A stretch of DNA of 64,000 nucleotides from Toxorhynchites rutilus septentrionalis (GCF_029784135.1 NC_073745.1:78865569-78929568), one strand, 5' to 3'. Positions 23,072 through 35,500 are shown, counted from the stretch's first letter. Notes: a model not told the origin generated them from the sequence alone. Translations and numbers: made by a program.

Positions 23072-23915
23072 GCAATTCCAAATGAAATCGTCCAAAAAAT
23101 GCAGATTTTAAAAACATGTATTTTTGATTCGAATGAAAGTTTGTATTCCGTTTGGGTTCGTGGAAATATGAGTTTTCCACAGCAATTGGGAATTTTTTGA
23201 CTCAAGCGTAACTTTTGAAAAGGGCGTATCGATTTTAGTAGGAGAAATCTTTGATAATTTATATCTCAAAAACTATGAGTCGTACCTAAATAGTGTCATA
23301 GAAAGAGTTATAGCGTATTGATGTCTAAACATGAAAAAAATTAGTACTCTTTTTTTGTATTTACAAAAAAAAACTTTATTTTGCAATATTTTTTTTTTCA
23401 TATAAAATAGAAGTCATGTAGAACATTTAAAAAATGGGTCCAAAATGGTAAAACTATTTTTGACGAACTTTGTGGAACATAGAATTTTTATGAATTTCCG
23501 AAACTTCGAATTTTTGTATGTTAACAATCATTTATAGCCACAAATTATGATTTCTGATGTGATTTAAAACAAAAAAGCTCATTATAAATCTCCTTCTAAA
23601 TGTAGCCATTCTCGAGATATTTAAAAAATTATTTCTAATTTATTGTCTTTTTTATAGTAAATATTCCCTTTTAATATGTTTGTCGTGTTATACCGTCATG
23701 TTCATGAAATTTTATGAATTTGCTCATAGTTTCCAACAACTTTTTCAAATACATCATTATGATAAAAATATTTGTTTAGGAGTTACGTTGAAAAACATTT
23801 GAAGACATGTGGGTTAACACAAAACGTAGCGATATTAAAAAATATTGTTTTATCTTAATACAAACTTTTAACATATTATTCGTGTTACACAATCAAAACA
23901 CGAACAGTAGAATTG
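23072..23915 (+). repeat. Left ~0.85 kb terminal inverted repeat
   Basis: Matches the reverse complement of the right arm in blocks: TTTTTGATTCGAATGAAAG, GTTTTCCACAGCAATTGGGA, AACTATGAGTCGTACC, ACTATTTTTGACGAACTTTG, GTCGTGTTATACCGTCATG and AATACAAACTTTTAACATATT at the inner end. It is AT-rich with no coding. Confidence 0.85.
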
Positions 23916-24011
23916 GAATCCCAACAACAAATACACCTTGTTGATTCAACCGGACGTTATGGATACAAATATAAATAACTTGTTTACGTTATGCCTTGTA
24001 TTATACCTGAA

Positions 24012-24157
24012 GTCAGGTATCTCTAAGCTACCTCTGTATAGGTATATAAAGTCAGGTATCTACAAGCTACCTCTATACAGGTATATCAAGTCAGGTACCT
24101 TTAAGGTACCTCTATACTGTATATAAAGTTACTCATATTCAAACATCGTTCATCAGT
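24012..24157 (+). promoter_or_regulatory. Three 39-bp palindromic repeats, TATA box and initiator
   Basis: Three tandem units start GTCAGGTA at 24012, 24051 and 24090. Each is an imperfect dyad (AGGTATCT then AGCTACCT; in unit 3 the exact GGTACCTTTAAGGTACC). Each ends in a TATATAAA or TATATCAA. The last TATA box begins near 24122. An arthropod-type initiator TCAGT lies at 24153-24157, about 31-33 bases downstream, and the gene's ATG is at 24198. The dyads look like binding sites for a dimeric protein, possibly the transposase itself. Confidence 0.65.
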
Positions 24158-24197
24158 CGAACAATCTTCCTTATAGAGTGAATAACAGTATACCACA

Positions 24198-25825
24198 ATG
24201 GACCACAAATTTTTTTTCCCGAGTTGTAGACCGTTTCCGAAAAACGGTAAGAAATGTTCATCTGAAAAACGTTTCTTAACCGTGTCAATGATTGAGAAAC
24301 TTAAGTCAATGGGATGCAATATCCTTTTAGATACATGTTTAAAAATTTGCGGATCATGCCGTTTATCTGTATACTCTTCCAAACCAAAGCAGTGTAATAC
24401 AGAGGGGCAGATCAGTACAGCAGTAGGAAATACTTTAGAAGAAGTACGTATCAATAGTTTCAGTCGTTTCAGCATCTTCGCAAGATTCCCAAAACAGCAA
24501 TATACCATAGTATTGCCGAGCGTACAACATTGAGCCATTCAACAAGGGAACCGCCGGTATTAACGTTTCACTAATAATGACGAAAATACTTGGACAGGCT
24601 AGTTACCCCGAACAAAAATTCAAAGAAATTTCTAAAGGTATTAAAAGAAATCTATTTTCCTTTTCACATGAAGAAGACGAAGAGTCGAACTTGAAACAAA
24701 AGACAAAAGAGTTTGATGAGATTATCAATCAGCTCAAAGAGAAATTTGACCACACAGAGACAACAATATCAGAAAAAGTTAGAATTTTAACAGTTTTTCC
24801 GTGCAAAAAATGGAAGAAGAATTTGGCGGTAATAAATATATGACAATTCAAGCCAAAAAACTGGCAAATGAAAAAGGTGTATTGTCGACACCACATAGCA
24901 AATATGGACCAAGTTTAAGTGAAGATGTTAAAAATCATGTTTCGGAATTTTATAATGACGACGATATCAGTCGATCATTACCTGGAGAAAGAGACTATGT
25001 TTCTGTAGCCAAAGATGGGAAGCGTCAACATATCCAAAAAAGGTTATTAATAACATCATTACGGGAAACTTTCAACAGATTTACATTAAAACACAACAGT
25101 CCACATTTATTAACAATATAAAAGCTAATTTGCAAGAAAATGAGGTTGTTGTGATTTGCGATTTTTCCGAAAATTATTCATTTGTGCTTCAAGATGAAGT
25201 TCAAAGTCATCACTGGAACAATGATCAAGCAACAATCCATCAATTCGTTGTTTATTATAGAGATGAAAAAGGTTCTCTGGCAAATTTAAGCTTTGTAGTT
25301 ATATCTGAAGTTTTAAGTCATGACACAATAGCTGTGCAAGTATTTATTTCTAAATTGGTAACATTTTTGAAACAACAAATGCAGGTAAAAAGAATAAAAT
25401 TTATGTCGGATGGTGCTGCATCCCAGTATAAAAATAGGAAAAAATTTGCGAGTTTATGTCAGTTTAAATCGAAATACGACATAGACACTGAATGGCATTT
25501 TTTTGCAACATCACACGGCAAAGAACCTTGTGATGCAATTGGTGGTACATTAAAACGGATGGCAACAAGAGCTAGTTTGGCTAGGCAGCATGAACATCCG
25601 ATTACGAGTGCAAAAACGTTATTTGACTGGGCTAGCAAGCGAAAAGAAGACTATCTTACAAAATTGTCATTTTCATATATGTCACAAGAAGAATATGATC
25701 AGGGTGTGGAAGAATTGAGTAGCATGTATGATAACACCAAACAAATTCCAGGTACCCAAAAGTATCATTCTTTTGTACCTGTATCCGAGAATGAAGTAGC
25801 AGCAAAGTTGTACTCTAACGAGTAA
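24198..25825 (+). pseudogene. DFSENY/SDGAASQYKN-type transposase-like gene, broken
   Basis: Four plus-strand frames belong to one gene. 24198-24533 has an N-terminal cysteine motif (CRPF..KKC, KICGSC). 24577-24843 has a helical region. 24801-25121 has a basic domain with LPGERDYVSV. 25130-25825 is the catalytic-like part, with DFSENYSFVLQDEVQ, FMSDGAASQYKNRK and FFATSHGKEPCDAIGG. From memory, this motif set marks a family of large 'uncharacterised' proteins in many animal genomes. Relative to those, a segment of well over 100 residues is missing near 25121. Frameshifts occur near 24535-24577 and 24800. The acidic residues of DFSEN and MSDG are candidate metal ligands. Confidence 0.75.
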
Positions 25826-26817
25826 GGTATCATAATGTGTATAGAAATATAAGAAAATAATGAAAAAAATAAATTATATACAACAAAATTGTTAGTTGAT
25901 AAAAATAAATGTTGATAAAAAATAAATGCTACAAGTTCTAGTATTATTATTAGTATCTCTTAAACTCCGAAAAATTTAGGAATTATTTGACCAAATTGTA
26001 GAGAATTAATTTTTTTCCTTTTATAAATGTTGTGTTCTAATGGCGCAACATGTATAACATGTTAAAAGTTTGTATTAGGATAAGAAAAAAAAACCTTTTT
26101 TTAAATCGTTACGTTTTATATTAGCCCACATGTGTTCAAATGATTTTCAACGTAACTCCTAAACATATATTTTTACCATGATGATGTATTTGGAAAAGTT
26201 GTTGGAAATTATAATCAAATTCAAAAAATTTCATGAACATGACGGTATAACACGACAAACATATTGAAAGGGAATATTTACTATAAAAAAGACAATAAAT
26301 TAAAAATATGTTTCAAAATATCTCGAGAATGGCTGCATTTAGAAGGAGATTTATAATGAGCTTTTTTTTGTTTTAAATCACATCAGGAATCATAATTTGT
26401 GCTAAAAATGATTATTAACATACAAAGATTCGAAGTTTCGAAAATTCATAAAAATTCGATATACAAAGTTCGTCAAAAATAGTTTTACCATCTTGGACCC
26501 ATTTTTTAAATTTTCTACATGACTTCTATTTTATATGAAAAAAATTTAAGAAAAATTTAAAAATATGTATTTCGGATATTGCAAATTAAAGTTTTTTTTG
26601 TAAATAAAAAAAAAATAGTACTAATTATTTTTCTCAGTGTATATTTTTTTCATGTTTAGACATCAATACTCTATAACTCTTTCTAAGACACTATTTCGGT
26701 ACGACTCATAGTTTTCGAGATATGAAATATCAAAAATTTCTCCTTCTAAAATCCATACGTCCTTTTCAAAAGTTACGCTTGAGTCAAAAAAATCCCAATT
26801 GCTGTGGAAAACTCATA

Positions 26818-27546
26818 CGAGGGTCACTATTTATATTACGGGAATAGGAACAAAAACAAATAGTTAAGCTGCGAATATATTTTTATTGTTTTTCAAAGTA
26901 CTCGCCACGATGATCGATATACTTTTGCATGCACTTAAACCAATTTTCAAAGCATTTATTCCAATCGACACGAGCCTTTTTTTTGAGCTATTGTCAAATT
27001 ATGTGGGACCCAACGTGAACGTAATTTTCGCACAACTAAGTGTTCATGTAAAATCGCATATATGCTGGTGGAACTAATGCTTAGGGATGCCTCAATTTCA
27101 CAATAGGTTACATGACGATCTTGCTTAATCATTTCGTGCACAGCATCGATGTTTTCTGGCACTACAGTCGATTTTGGACGACCTTCACGAAACTCGTCGG
27201 ACAGCAAACTACGACCACGATTGAATTCACTATACCAGCGATACACAGTTGTTTTTGATGGAGCTTCATCGTCAAAAGTCAAATTAGGTTGATTGACGCA
27301 CTCTTGTTGTGATAATCCACGTCGAAAGTCGTAGAAAATCATCGCACGAAAATGTTCACGATTCAGTTCCATTTTTTTGCCGAGACCAAACTTTCAACTA
27401 AATATAAAATAAACAAATAGCATCCGTATGACAAAATGTTCTGAGTACGTATATCGTCAAAAATGTCAAACTTTACGATGGAACCGTCAGATGGACTCAC
27501 ATGACATCAGTGTTGCCAATTCCCGAAATATAAATAGTGACCCTCG
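26818..27546 (-). mobile_element. Internally deleted mariner in the TIR
   Basis: TIRs CGAGGGTCACTATTTATATT and its complement at 27525-27546, flanked by TA (26816-26817, 27547-27548). It is 729 bp, against about 1.3 kb for a full mariner. It has been inserted since the host element's two arms diverged. Confidence 0.93.
26883..27372 (-). pseudogene. Mariner transposase, catalytic domain deleted
   Basis: Begins MELNREHFRAMIFYDF and retains the N-terminal paired HTH domain (SKTTVYRWYSEF, then RHVTYCEIEASL). After NLTIAQKK the frame shifts in an A-rich run, and the sequence jumps to the C-terminal end WNKCFENWFKCM..DHRGEYFEKQ. The whole DD34D catalytic region is missing. The frame as read stops at 26956. 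It can bind DNA at most, and is not active. Confidence 0.9.
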
Positions 27547-27634
27547 TATTTCCTTCAACCCAAACGGAATACAAACTTTCATTCGAATCAAAAATACTCA
27601 TGTTTTGTCATTTGTCGATTTCATTTGGAATTGC

Positions 27635-28751
27635 TCTAATCTCTGATTCCGGTGCGATTGGAAAGCAATTTTGTATTATGAGTGCCTACCAAGCAATAAA
27701 TAACATCGATAAATTGCAACAAATACTACTCGAAACTATACGAATAACGGTAACGGTTTGTTTCAAATTTCGAATAGTCTCAAATTCCGAACACTTCATT
27801 TCTAAACGTAAATTTACTAAAATTTAGTATTATAAATAATAGAACGGTGGAAGCCCTGGGGTATAGGCTACATTTTAACATGATTTACAGGTATCGGTAC
27901 AACCTATAATTTCTAATACTAAGCATTTACAAAAAAGTGTTAGTCAAAACCAGTGACATAATGTTTGCGGTAGCAAATTACTTGAAAAAAAAGGATCGTG
28001 AATTTTTCAGTATTTGTAGTTTTTTTTAACTATTTTGTTTGCTGTTTAACTTTGTTAAGCTGTAAAGTAGTGTTAGGAATTCGAATCAAGTTTCGACGCA
28101 TGATTCATATTCCGAACAGTAGATGTTTGAACATTCTTTTTTCAGGCAAATACAACAATAGTTCACAAATTAGGGTACAAGGACATTCCAATTCTGGAGC
28201 AGCGATATAAAAAGACCTTACACCATTTGTAAACTAAAGTTTGTAAGCTTTTACCGTGCGAAACGTATGTCGCAGACGCAAAACAACCAGAACAAAATTA
28301 ATTTTCTTGGTCAGGTTTTCAACTAAAACCACAAAAACGAAACCTTATTCCTAAAGCAGCAGATTAAACTGTTTTATATACTTCTATATACTCTTTTATA
28401 TCAAATATAAAGTAATATTCCAAAGTTAAGGTGAAATTTAATTGGTTATTATAAGTACAATGGAGAAAAAATCATGGTTTTTGAAGGCACGCCAGGAATT
28501 GTTCAAAATTATATTACAGCGGAATTATAATAAAATGGGATTTTGATGTCAAAGACCAAATTATATAACCTTTTATATAGAGCTTCATTTTAATTTATAT
28601 AAACAATCAAGTTTATTATGCATTTTTTGGAAAAAAAATAATAAAAACAATCTAAAAGCCACTTGCTTTTAAGTTTCCTACTCTCAAAATGTTACTTAAA
28701 TCTACCAATTTAGATTTTTCATATAAAATAAAAAATAAATAAATATAGAAA
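27635..28751. other. No gene seen
   Basis: AT-rich. AATTCCGAACACTT near 27784 and ATTCCGAACAGT near 28110 resemble each other, but no element could be defined. Confidence 0.35.
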
Positions 28752-30650
28752 TCTATATATCTAGTTCAACATGTCAAAAGGGTCTATCTTCTTTGATCGA
28801 TTCTCTTCACCGTCTTTCTCTTTCGATAACCACGGCCTTTCAGACAGATTTTGCTCCAGTTTTGCCATGTAGTTTGATAAACGAGGTCCCCTTTCACATT
28901 CCTTGTCGTCGAACACACCAGGAAATCCTGTTACTGCTGAGTTATTAATGAAAGAGAATGTAGATGAAGAGAATCGATCAAAGAAGATAGACCCTCTTGA
29001 CATGTTGATCTAGATATGTGAAAAAGGAGTGGTGTCTTTCTGTTTTTCTGTCTGTCTGATTCTTATGGACTCGGAAACTACTGAACCGATCGACATAAAA
29101 ATTGGTATGCAGGGGTTTTTGGGGTCGGGGAAGGTTCTTATGATAGTTCGAGACCCCTCCCCCCTCTAAGAGAGGGCTGCCATACAAATTAAACACAAAT
29201 TTCTGCATTACTCGAGAATCAATCCAGCAAATGGAGCCGAATTTGGCATGTGAAGGTTCTAGGGGACACGAAACGTTTCTATATTTCTATAGATAGACAC
29301 TCCCCCCTCTCTCTGAACAGGAGGGGGCCATGGAAATGAAACATAAATTTCTGCATAACTCGAGAACGTATCAAGCAAATGGAACCAAATTTGGCATATG
29401 GAGGTTTTAGGGGGCAACAAATATTTTTATGGTGGTTTGACACTCCTTTCTCCTCTCTAAAGAGGAAGAGGGGAGGGTGCTGAACAACTCGAGAACTAAT
29501 CAAACAAATGAAATTGAACTTAGCATATAGTGGTTTTAGGGATCGGTAAACGTTTCTATGGTGGTTCGACACTCCTCCCTCTTTTCTAAGGGGAAGAAAC
29601 ACAAATTTATGTATAACTCGAAAACTAATCAATCAAATGGAGCCGAATTTGGCAGGTTTTTGAATATAAGAAATGTTTCTATGATGGTATGACACCCCTC
29701 CCTCCTCTGAAATTTTAGTTGTCTTTAGGGTTGTCTTTATTTTACCATATTATCTGTATCAAACCTTTATTCCATGTAATGTTATTTGTAAGTGGTTGAA
29801 AAATCTTGAACGAGGATTATGTCTGAAAATCAGTGCCACAAATTATCAAAATTTATTCACGAATGAAGGAATTAGTTTTTTCCCAGTATCGGATGAATTC
29901 TCTTCTGTTGAAACTCAACGCCATATCTGTCATAATGAGTATAACACAAGAGACGAGACGCGTGAACTTTGTCTGGTATATTGATCGAAAACAGCATGAA
30001 CGAATTGCGAAAAGCCTGCATTCAGGCACTTCCATTACTGTCAATAATTTCAGGTGATTATCACGAACGTTAAATTGATCTTCATCGATTGCAGGGAATT
30101 TTTATTGAAAACTTTTCACCCATTGCACATATAAATGGTGGTGTATGCCACCGGGCAATCGTGAGTAGATTCATAAAACGTAGCAAGAGTTATTCTATAC
30201 ATTCCATTGCCGAACTCGCCAAAAACAAAAATTTTTTGTGATGAATTGTCATCCTTTACCATTATTTAATTGATTTCAATCTCAATTGATGACGTTTAAT
30301 TTTATGCTTTGATTTTCATTAACACGCAATGATCTTCATTTTCGACTTTACGAATACCATGACGAAAAGGAAGATGCAAATGAAAAATTAACTTCATGGC
30401 AAGCTGATGTTGATGTTCATTCCACTGGGGTTCATTGATAGTGTTGTTTCATATTTATCGTCTCTCGCTTGAGCAGTAGGTTATCAATACAAGGAAGGCA
30501 GAGATTCGCCGAATTTGAATGTCGTGAACGTGAATATTTTCAGCACTTCAATCTGATATTATAATGATGAGTTTTGGTAGAAGACTAGAAATTTTATAGT
30601 AAAAGGTAATTTTAAAGAGTAGATTGGAAAATCAATCAATGAAACACGAT
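28752..30650 (+). mobile_element. Helitron, 3'-truncated, with insertions
   Basis: Starts TCTATATAT after an A and, past a foldback insertion, runs CTGTCTGTCTGATTCTTATG, GGAAACTACTGAACCGATC and AATTGGTATGCAGGGGTTTT. The same order is seen, reversed, in the complete Helitron at 54743-55748. Four ~130-145 bp subrepeats lie at 29205-29700 (ACTCGAGAA, CAAATGGA..AATTTGGCA, then a CCCTCC..GAGG block). Homology to the complete copy continues at 29710-29835 and again at 30548-30650. About 0.7 kb of unrelated sequence lies between these. No CTAG terminus is seen. Confidence 0.8.
28757..29017. mobile_element. Foldback inserted in the Helitron 5' end
   Basis: Arms of 52-53 bases (28757-28809 and 28966-29017) are reverse complements with only a few mismatches (TCAACATGTCAA, AGGGTCTATCTTCTTTGATC). 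They surround 156 bases. The insert sits eight bases into the Helitron terminus. A minus-strand frame of 80 codons (28761-29003) spans the whole insert; its middle reads like protein (GVFDDKECERGPRLSNYMAK) but matches nothing I recognise. Confidence 0.75.
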
Positions 30651-31844
30651 TTTTTTACCCGCGTATACAATCTTATTTTTACGTCCATAAAAAGCGAAAC
30701 TAAAGCTTGATTTCTAATGCAAAAAGTGGAATGGTCTGAGCCTAGGGGCACGGACGGCAGTTCGACGTAGGACTGTGATTGTGCAGAACAGTTTTCAAAT
30801 GTAATTTTTTGCATTGTTCAGAAATCTGTTAGTTTAACTCTTTTGAAACTGCAAATAGTAGCATTGAAAAGGACCGTTTGTTATATGTACTAATAACCGT
30901 CAAACAGGTTGTAACGAACAAAAAAAAAACAGAATTATCTTAAGGCTGGAAGTTCAATTGTATAACTGAAAATGATTAACGAATATCAGTGTGACACATA
31001 ACAGGGTGGAATGGTAGATGAAGTATAAGCGGATCGGAAAACAAACAAAAACTATATCGTCATTGATTGCATTGAATATGAAGTTTATGGGGAATAAAAA
31101 AAAACAAGTTGAAAATACTTACGATTTCATGATATTTTGAGGTAAAATACATATGAAATCATGAAGATGCTTAATTTTTGATGGGTAGCTATGGTATTGT
31201 GATTTTTTTCCATTGTCTTCTCCTTATCTTATCCTTATCACTAGTCTTATTCTAAGGCATCGGGAATATGACAGCCTACTTTGCAGACCTCGAGAAAACG
31301 TATTTTTTAAATGGATTAAAGAAGTTGGAGCATCGCTGAGTCAAGTGTATCGAGCTAAAAGAAGACTGTATTGAGAAAAAATTCGCCACTTTTCCAAATT
31401 TTTTTTTTTTTTTGTAGGCTAAGTACTTATGGACGGCCCTCGTATAATAAACTAAAGAAAGATTAAGCATTCTCAGAGCGAATTGGAGAGCTTTTTTATT
31501 TATGCCATTTCCGACTTGGGAAAACTTTATCAAGGCAATTCCTACGGTACAATCAACAGAAGAGGCATGAAGAAGTATACATCACCTGCGAGACGCTATC
31601 ATGAGCAACACCGACACAGCCTTTGCTATTGCCATACCATAACACAATGCACGTGACGTTACAGCACGTGTGTTCATACATACAATCAAGTCTATAATAA
31701 GCTTCATTACAACATTACACGTATTTGGTTCCACACGTTGCTGGGTATATTCAGGGGGTACCTTATACACACATTTTTGGTTTGGTTAGTGAACAAAATA
31801 TGTCCTGAAGAAATAGATAGTGTAATTTCCATGGAAATTTAGCG
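30651..31844. other. No gene seen
   Basis: AT-rich, short frames only, no repeat recognised. Confidence 0.35.
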
Positions 31845-32500
31845 TTTTTTAGGGTTTTGAGTTATAATTTTTCATAGTTAACAGATGGTCCGAAAAATCC
31901 TTTTTTTTTTCCAAGAATGACTTTTTTTGAATTCATAACTTCTGAACTACTGAACCGATAGAGATGATCGACATATCGAATTGAAGTTAATGAGTTAGTA
32001 TTCTTTGAAGAATTATTACTCTTGCGAAAAATTGGGATTTTTGCCGCAATTATTGATTGTATTAGCTTTTTTATAGTTTACTCGGCTAAAGATAGAGGGC
32101 GTTGTATTTTTTATGTTTTTTTTTTCTTGAAAGCTGAGGCTTTTTAATTTACTTATCCAAAAATTAGAGAAACGTTTTTTTTTGTTTTTGAGTTATTGTT
32201 TTTCAAACACGTTTTTTCTTCTTCGTTCAATATTCCTATGCAACTATACAAGATCTAAGCTAACAATTTTTTCTGCAAGTATAGTATTTTTATCAAAGAA
32301 GACTAACTCATTGGCTCCAATTCAATATGTCGAACATCTGAATCGGTCGAGCAGTTCAAGAGTTTTTAATATTTGGAGAAAAAGGAAAATGATCGAAAAT
32401 GATGCACCATCGGTTAACTTTGAAAAATCATTACTCAAAAATAGAAAAAATGTTTCTCTGATTTTTGGATAAGCTATGTGGAAACCGGCTTTCAAGAAAA
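31845..32500. repeat. Inverted repeat with a third partial copy
   Basis: 31848-32035 matches the reverse complement of 32270-32445 (GATGATCGACATATCGAATT against AATTCAATATGTCGAACATC; AATGAGTTAGT against ACTAACTCATT). 32128-32215 carries the outer motif CTTGAAAGC..TTATCCAAAAATTAGAGAAAC once more, matching 32440-32498 reversed. It is an old foldback repeat without coding. Confidence 0.65.
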
Positions 32501-35500
32501 ACAAATGCAATAAAAAATAACGAAAATAAAATAATTTTTTTTTTGCAATTGTAAAATATTTCCAAGAAATTATGGTTAATTAGCTTCAATTTTATACAAT
32601 TATTTGTCACTTTCAGCCACCATTGAGAAATGGTTCTTAGTACAGAGCGTATGTTTGGTGTTCATTTTGGTAAAGCAGCTGCGAAATAATTTTCATAGCG
32701 TGGCTTGAAGAATGTCGATACACAGTATAATTTTGCGTGAATGGTGTTCGAGAAGCCATCATTGCGCGAATTGACAAAAATTTGGATACGTTCGAAGTTT
32801 GTGATGTTCGAAATGGATGGAAGGAAAAAATGTTCCTGACGACGGTACATCAGAACAAAAAAGTTCGAAAAGAATGTGTTGCTCATGTGTCTTAGAGAGT
32901 ACATCGTACTTTACAACAGACAAATTAACGGTCAAAATTACTGAATGAAGTGTATTAACCCATGAATGCATGATTTTTCATTTTTAAATACAATGTGTGT
33001 ATTTGAAAGTGTTGCGCAAAGCTGTCAAATGTTGACAGTTAAAAAAGTGAACTACCATATCATGAAAGTTTGCGTTCAAAAACTAAGATAGATATTTTTA
33101 GCCCCTATTGAAAATGAAAAATACTGTTTGAATTACCGTTTATAAATTATGTAAGGAAGAAAACGCTGATGTACATATACATCATCCTGCATTTAAGGGC
33201 TCAAGACGCTTTAACAATTTTCATGTATAAAGGCGAAACACACGAATTTGTACGAAAATAAACGGTTCAAAAATAAGTGTTAAGATCATAGAATGAACAG
33301 TTCTTAATATTAAAAACACTGAAAGGAAACCAAATTCATTATTCCATAGTATATCTATCCCGTGAAGCAGTAAGCTTTCTCCCAAGTCCAACGTATCCCG
33401 GCAACAGGAATCGATTCTGAATTACTCCATTCATTCCGAAATTAAAACGTTTCCTGCCATACCGTAACTCCAAAACAAACCGTAACCACCCAGTGTCCCG
33501 GTCGCAAGCCAGCAACGGCATCAAACCATAAATTGCTGTTACTCAACTCGATTATGCCCAATTTCCTTGCAACGCAATAAAACCGTTGCTATTGCTTTGA
33601 CTTTTGACACGTTTCGGAAATGATCGAACATCATCTCAGTCTCGACACTTTCAGCCATCATCTACGCAATAAAGTTAGTTCGCATGTGACAAAACGACGT
33701 GCCAACAAAACTAAACGCTAAATGCAAAATATTTATGACCAATCATTCCGATGAAAATGAACCCTCTTCGTCAGTTTCTCAAAATGTGCTTTATGGCCCC
33801 GGGGTCATAAAATATGTACATATTAGCTCCGTTGATGTTGTAAAATATTTATTTAACCTTGTTATCGCCACTGGATGTATTTTTTTTTACTTTGCTCCTT
33901 TCATACCAAAAAAAAGTCACTTTCAGATAAGTTTTGGTTCCCGGGAAAGGACAAACATTCCCTCCCTCACTCACTCCGCTTGGATACAGCAAGCGTGCGA
34001 CCGAGACGACATACAAACAAACCTATCTTCGGCCAGGACATTCCTGGCTCTGTTTTTGACGAAGCTTATGGCTCATTACTAGTCTTCTTTCGACTGCTAA
34101 TGGGACATCCTGGAGTCGTAGGAGGACACTGCGAGAAGAACGGGGGGAGAGGAGAACAGACAGAAAAAAAACTGAGAGTTCACACTGCGTCCGAGATTGT
34201 TACATATTTCAACACTCACGGCCGGGGGTGGCCAAATTGCTTCTGCCTCCGAGAACCCTCCCGGAGATTGGCAAATTATCGGCTCTTAGAGACGGCGACC
34301 TTGTCCTATACGTTTGCATACCCGGAGAATCCGGGGGTGAATCTCAGTGCGAGAAGTTGACATTAGTGGATGTTAATGAATCCGTTCGGTTTCACGCTTC
34401 GTTCCAGGCAATGTTCGGACCTAGCATGATGTCCCCCTATTCGGATTCTACGCAGTGTCTAGTCAGAAGGAGGAACCGAAGGAATCCGTGCGGCACTGGA
34501 AAACCCACACAGTTCTGACGATCAGTAGCGTAGGTGGTTGTTGCTGGCGAGGATCTCCTACAGGAAGAATCGCCGGAATCGTCTCTCGGGGTGCAATGAT
34601 TGAGTTTTGAGAACTGAGGCGAAAATAGACGCTGGATGGGGTGAAAACGAACCGATTCATTGAGGATTCACAAAGGCAGCAATCAAATGATGCAGCTCGA
34701 AATTGCCGTTCGTGCTCGTTGTCCGTCATGATAATTTGCTAGTTATTTTAACTTTTTGTGGTCATTTGTCTGCTCTCAGCCACCATATCTTTTTGACCGT
34801 TCTGGTCGTTTGTCTGCTCTCAGCCACCGCAGCAAGAAACCATGCTTATCTTATACTTTACGCGACCAAGTATCAGTTTATGTTTTGCTGAACGAAGCTT
34901 GATTAGACATTAACCTGTTCACGAATCAATACGGCGTTCCTACGAGTAATAGATAACGGTACTAAGGATCAAACAAAGTGGTCATCCACACAAAATAACG
35001 CACAGTGCGTTGAATGCATAAGAATGTGGGACAAAAATCATAACAGCAGAATTTAGCCATTGTAAAACTTTGGTGTGATGGAAAAGATTGTTCATAAATG
35101 TCAGAACTACTGATTGCATAAATGTCTCATGTTATTTGAATAATCGTATAAGTGTCTCAAATGACAAAATCTTTGTTCATCTAAAGTGGAAACTTTTGAT
35201 CATTTCGGATACGCTGAAATCATTATTTGAGTAACTGGTTTGAATTATGTTGTTTTTAAAGTTAGTTGTTTTTAAAGAGCAGAATAATTGTTTGCATAAG
35301 TGTCTTATGTGATCTGAAAAATAAACTTTGATAAAATTGAAAAACATCTTTTCGGATACACATTGCTGGCATCAATTATACATTTATTGCATTAATGGCA
35401 AAAGTGTTTCATACTCAACGGATAATAAAAATAAAATTATGTATTAATTATATTTCATATGATTCACTCTTGGAGACTGTTTCAAAAGATTCCGCACAAA

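Larger units (their letters stand above)
23072..27634 (+). mobile_element. 4.6 kb long-TIR DNA transposon with DFSENY-type gene
   Basis: GCAATTCCAAATGAAATCG starts the left arm and its complement ends the right arm. The two arms are alignable for about 0.85 kb, ignoring the mariner at 26818-27546. Between them lie a repeat-built promoter and a broken transposase-like gene. Flanks read TAAA before GTGCAATTCC and TAAT after GGAATTGCTC, compatible with an imperfect 4-bp duplication. The superfamily is not certain. Four-base duplications plus this protein type would fit Sola-like elements, but that is inference. Confidence 0.82.
26030..27634 (-). repeat. Right terminal inverted repeat, split by mariner
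   Basis: Reverse complement of the left arm. Without the mariner (26818-27546) it is ~0.87 kb. The left arm gives the uninterrupted sequence CTCATATTTCC, so the mariner went into its TA. Confidence 0.83.

Noticed and set aside
23938..24126. 62-codon frame with repeated YRYIKSG
   Set aside because: Produced by the three 39-bp DNA repeats of the promoter; the stop falls in the TATA box.
24101..24538. 145-codon minus-strand frame
   Set aside because: Shadow of the plus-strand transposase N-terminus, which has cysteine pairs and the right position after the promoter.
29205..29700. Possible CRISPR-like or satellite array
   Set aside because: Four imperfect ~130-bp units are the standard subrepeats of this Helitron family; eukaryotic context.
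33699..34518. Overlapping plus-strand frames of 127, 161 and 96 codons
   Set aside because: No domain, no splice model that links them, GC-biased region open on several frames at once.
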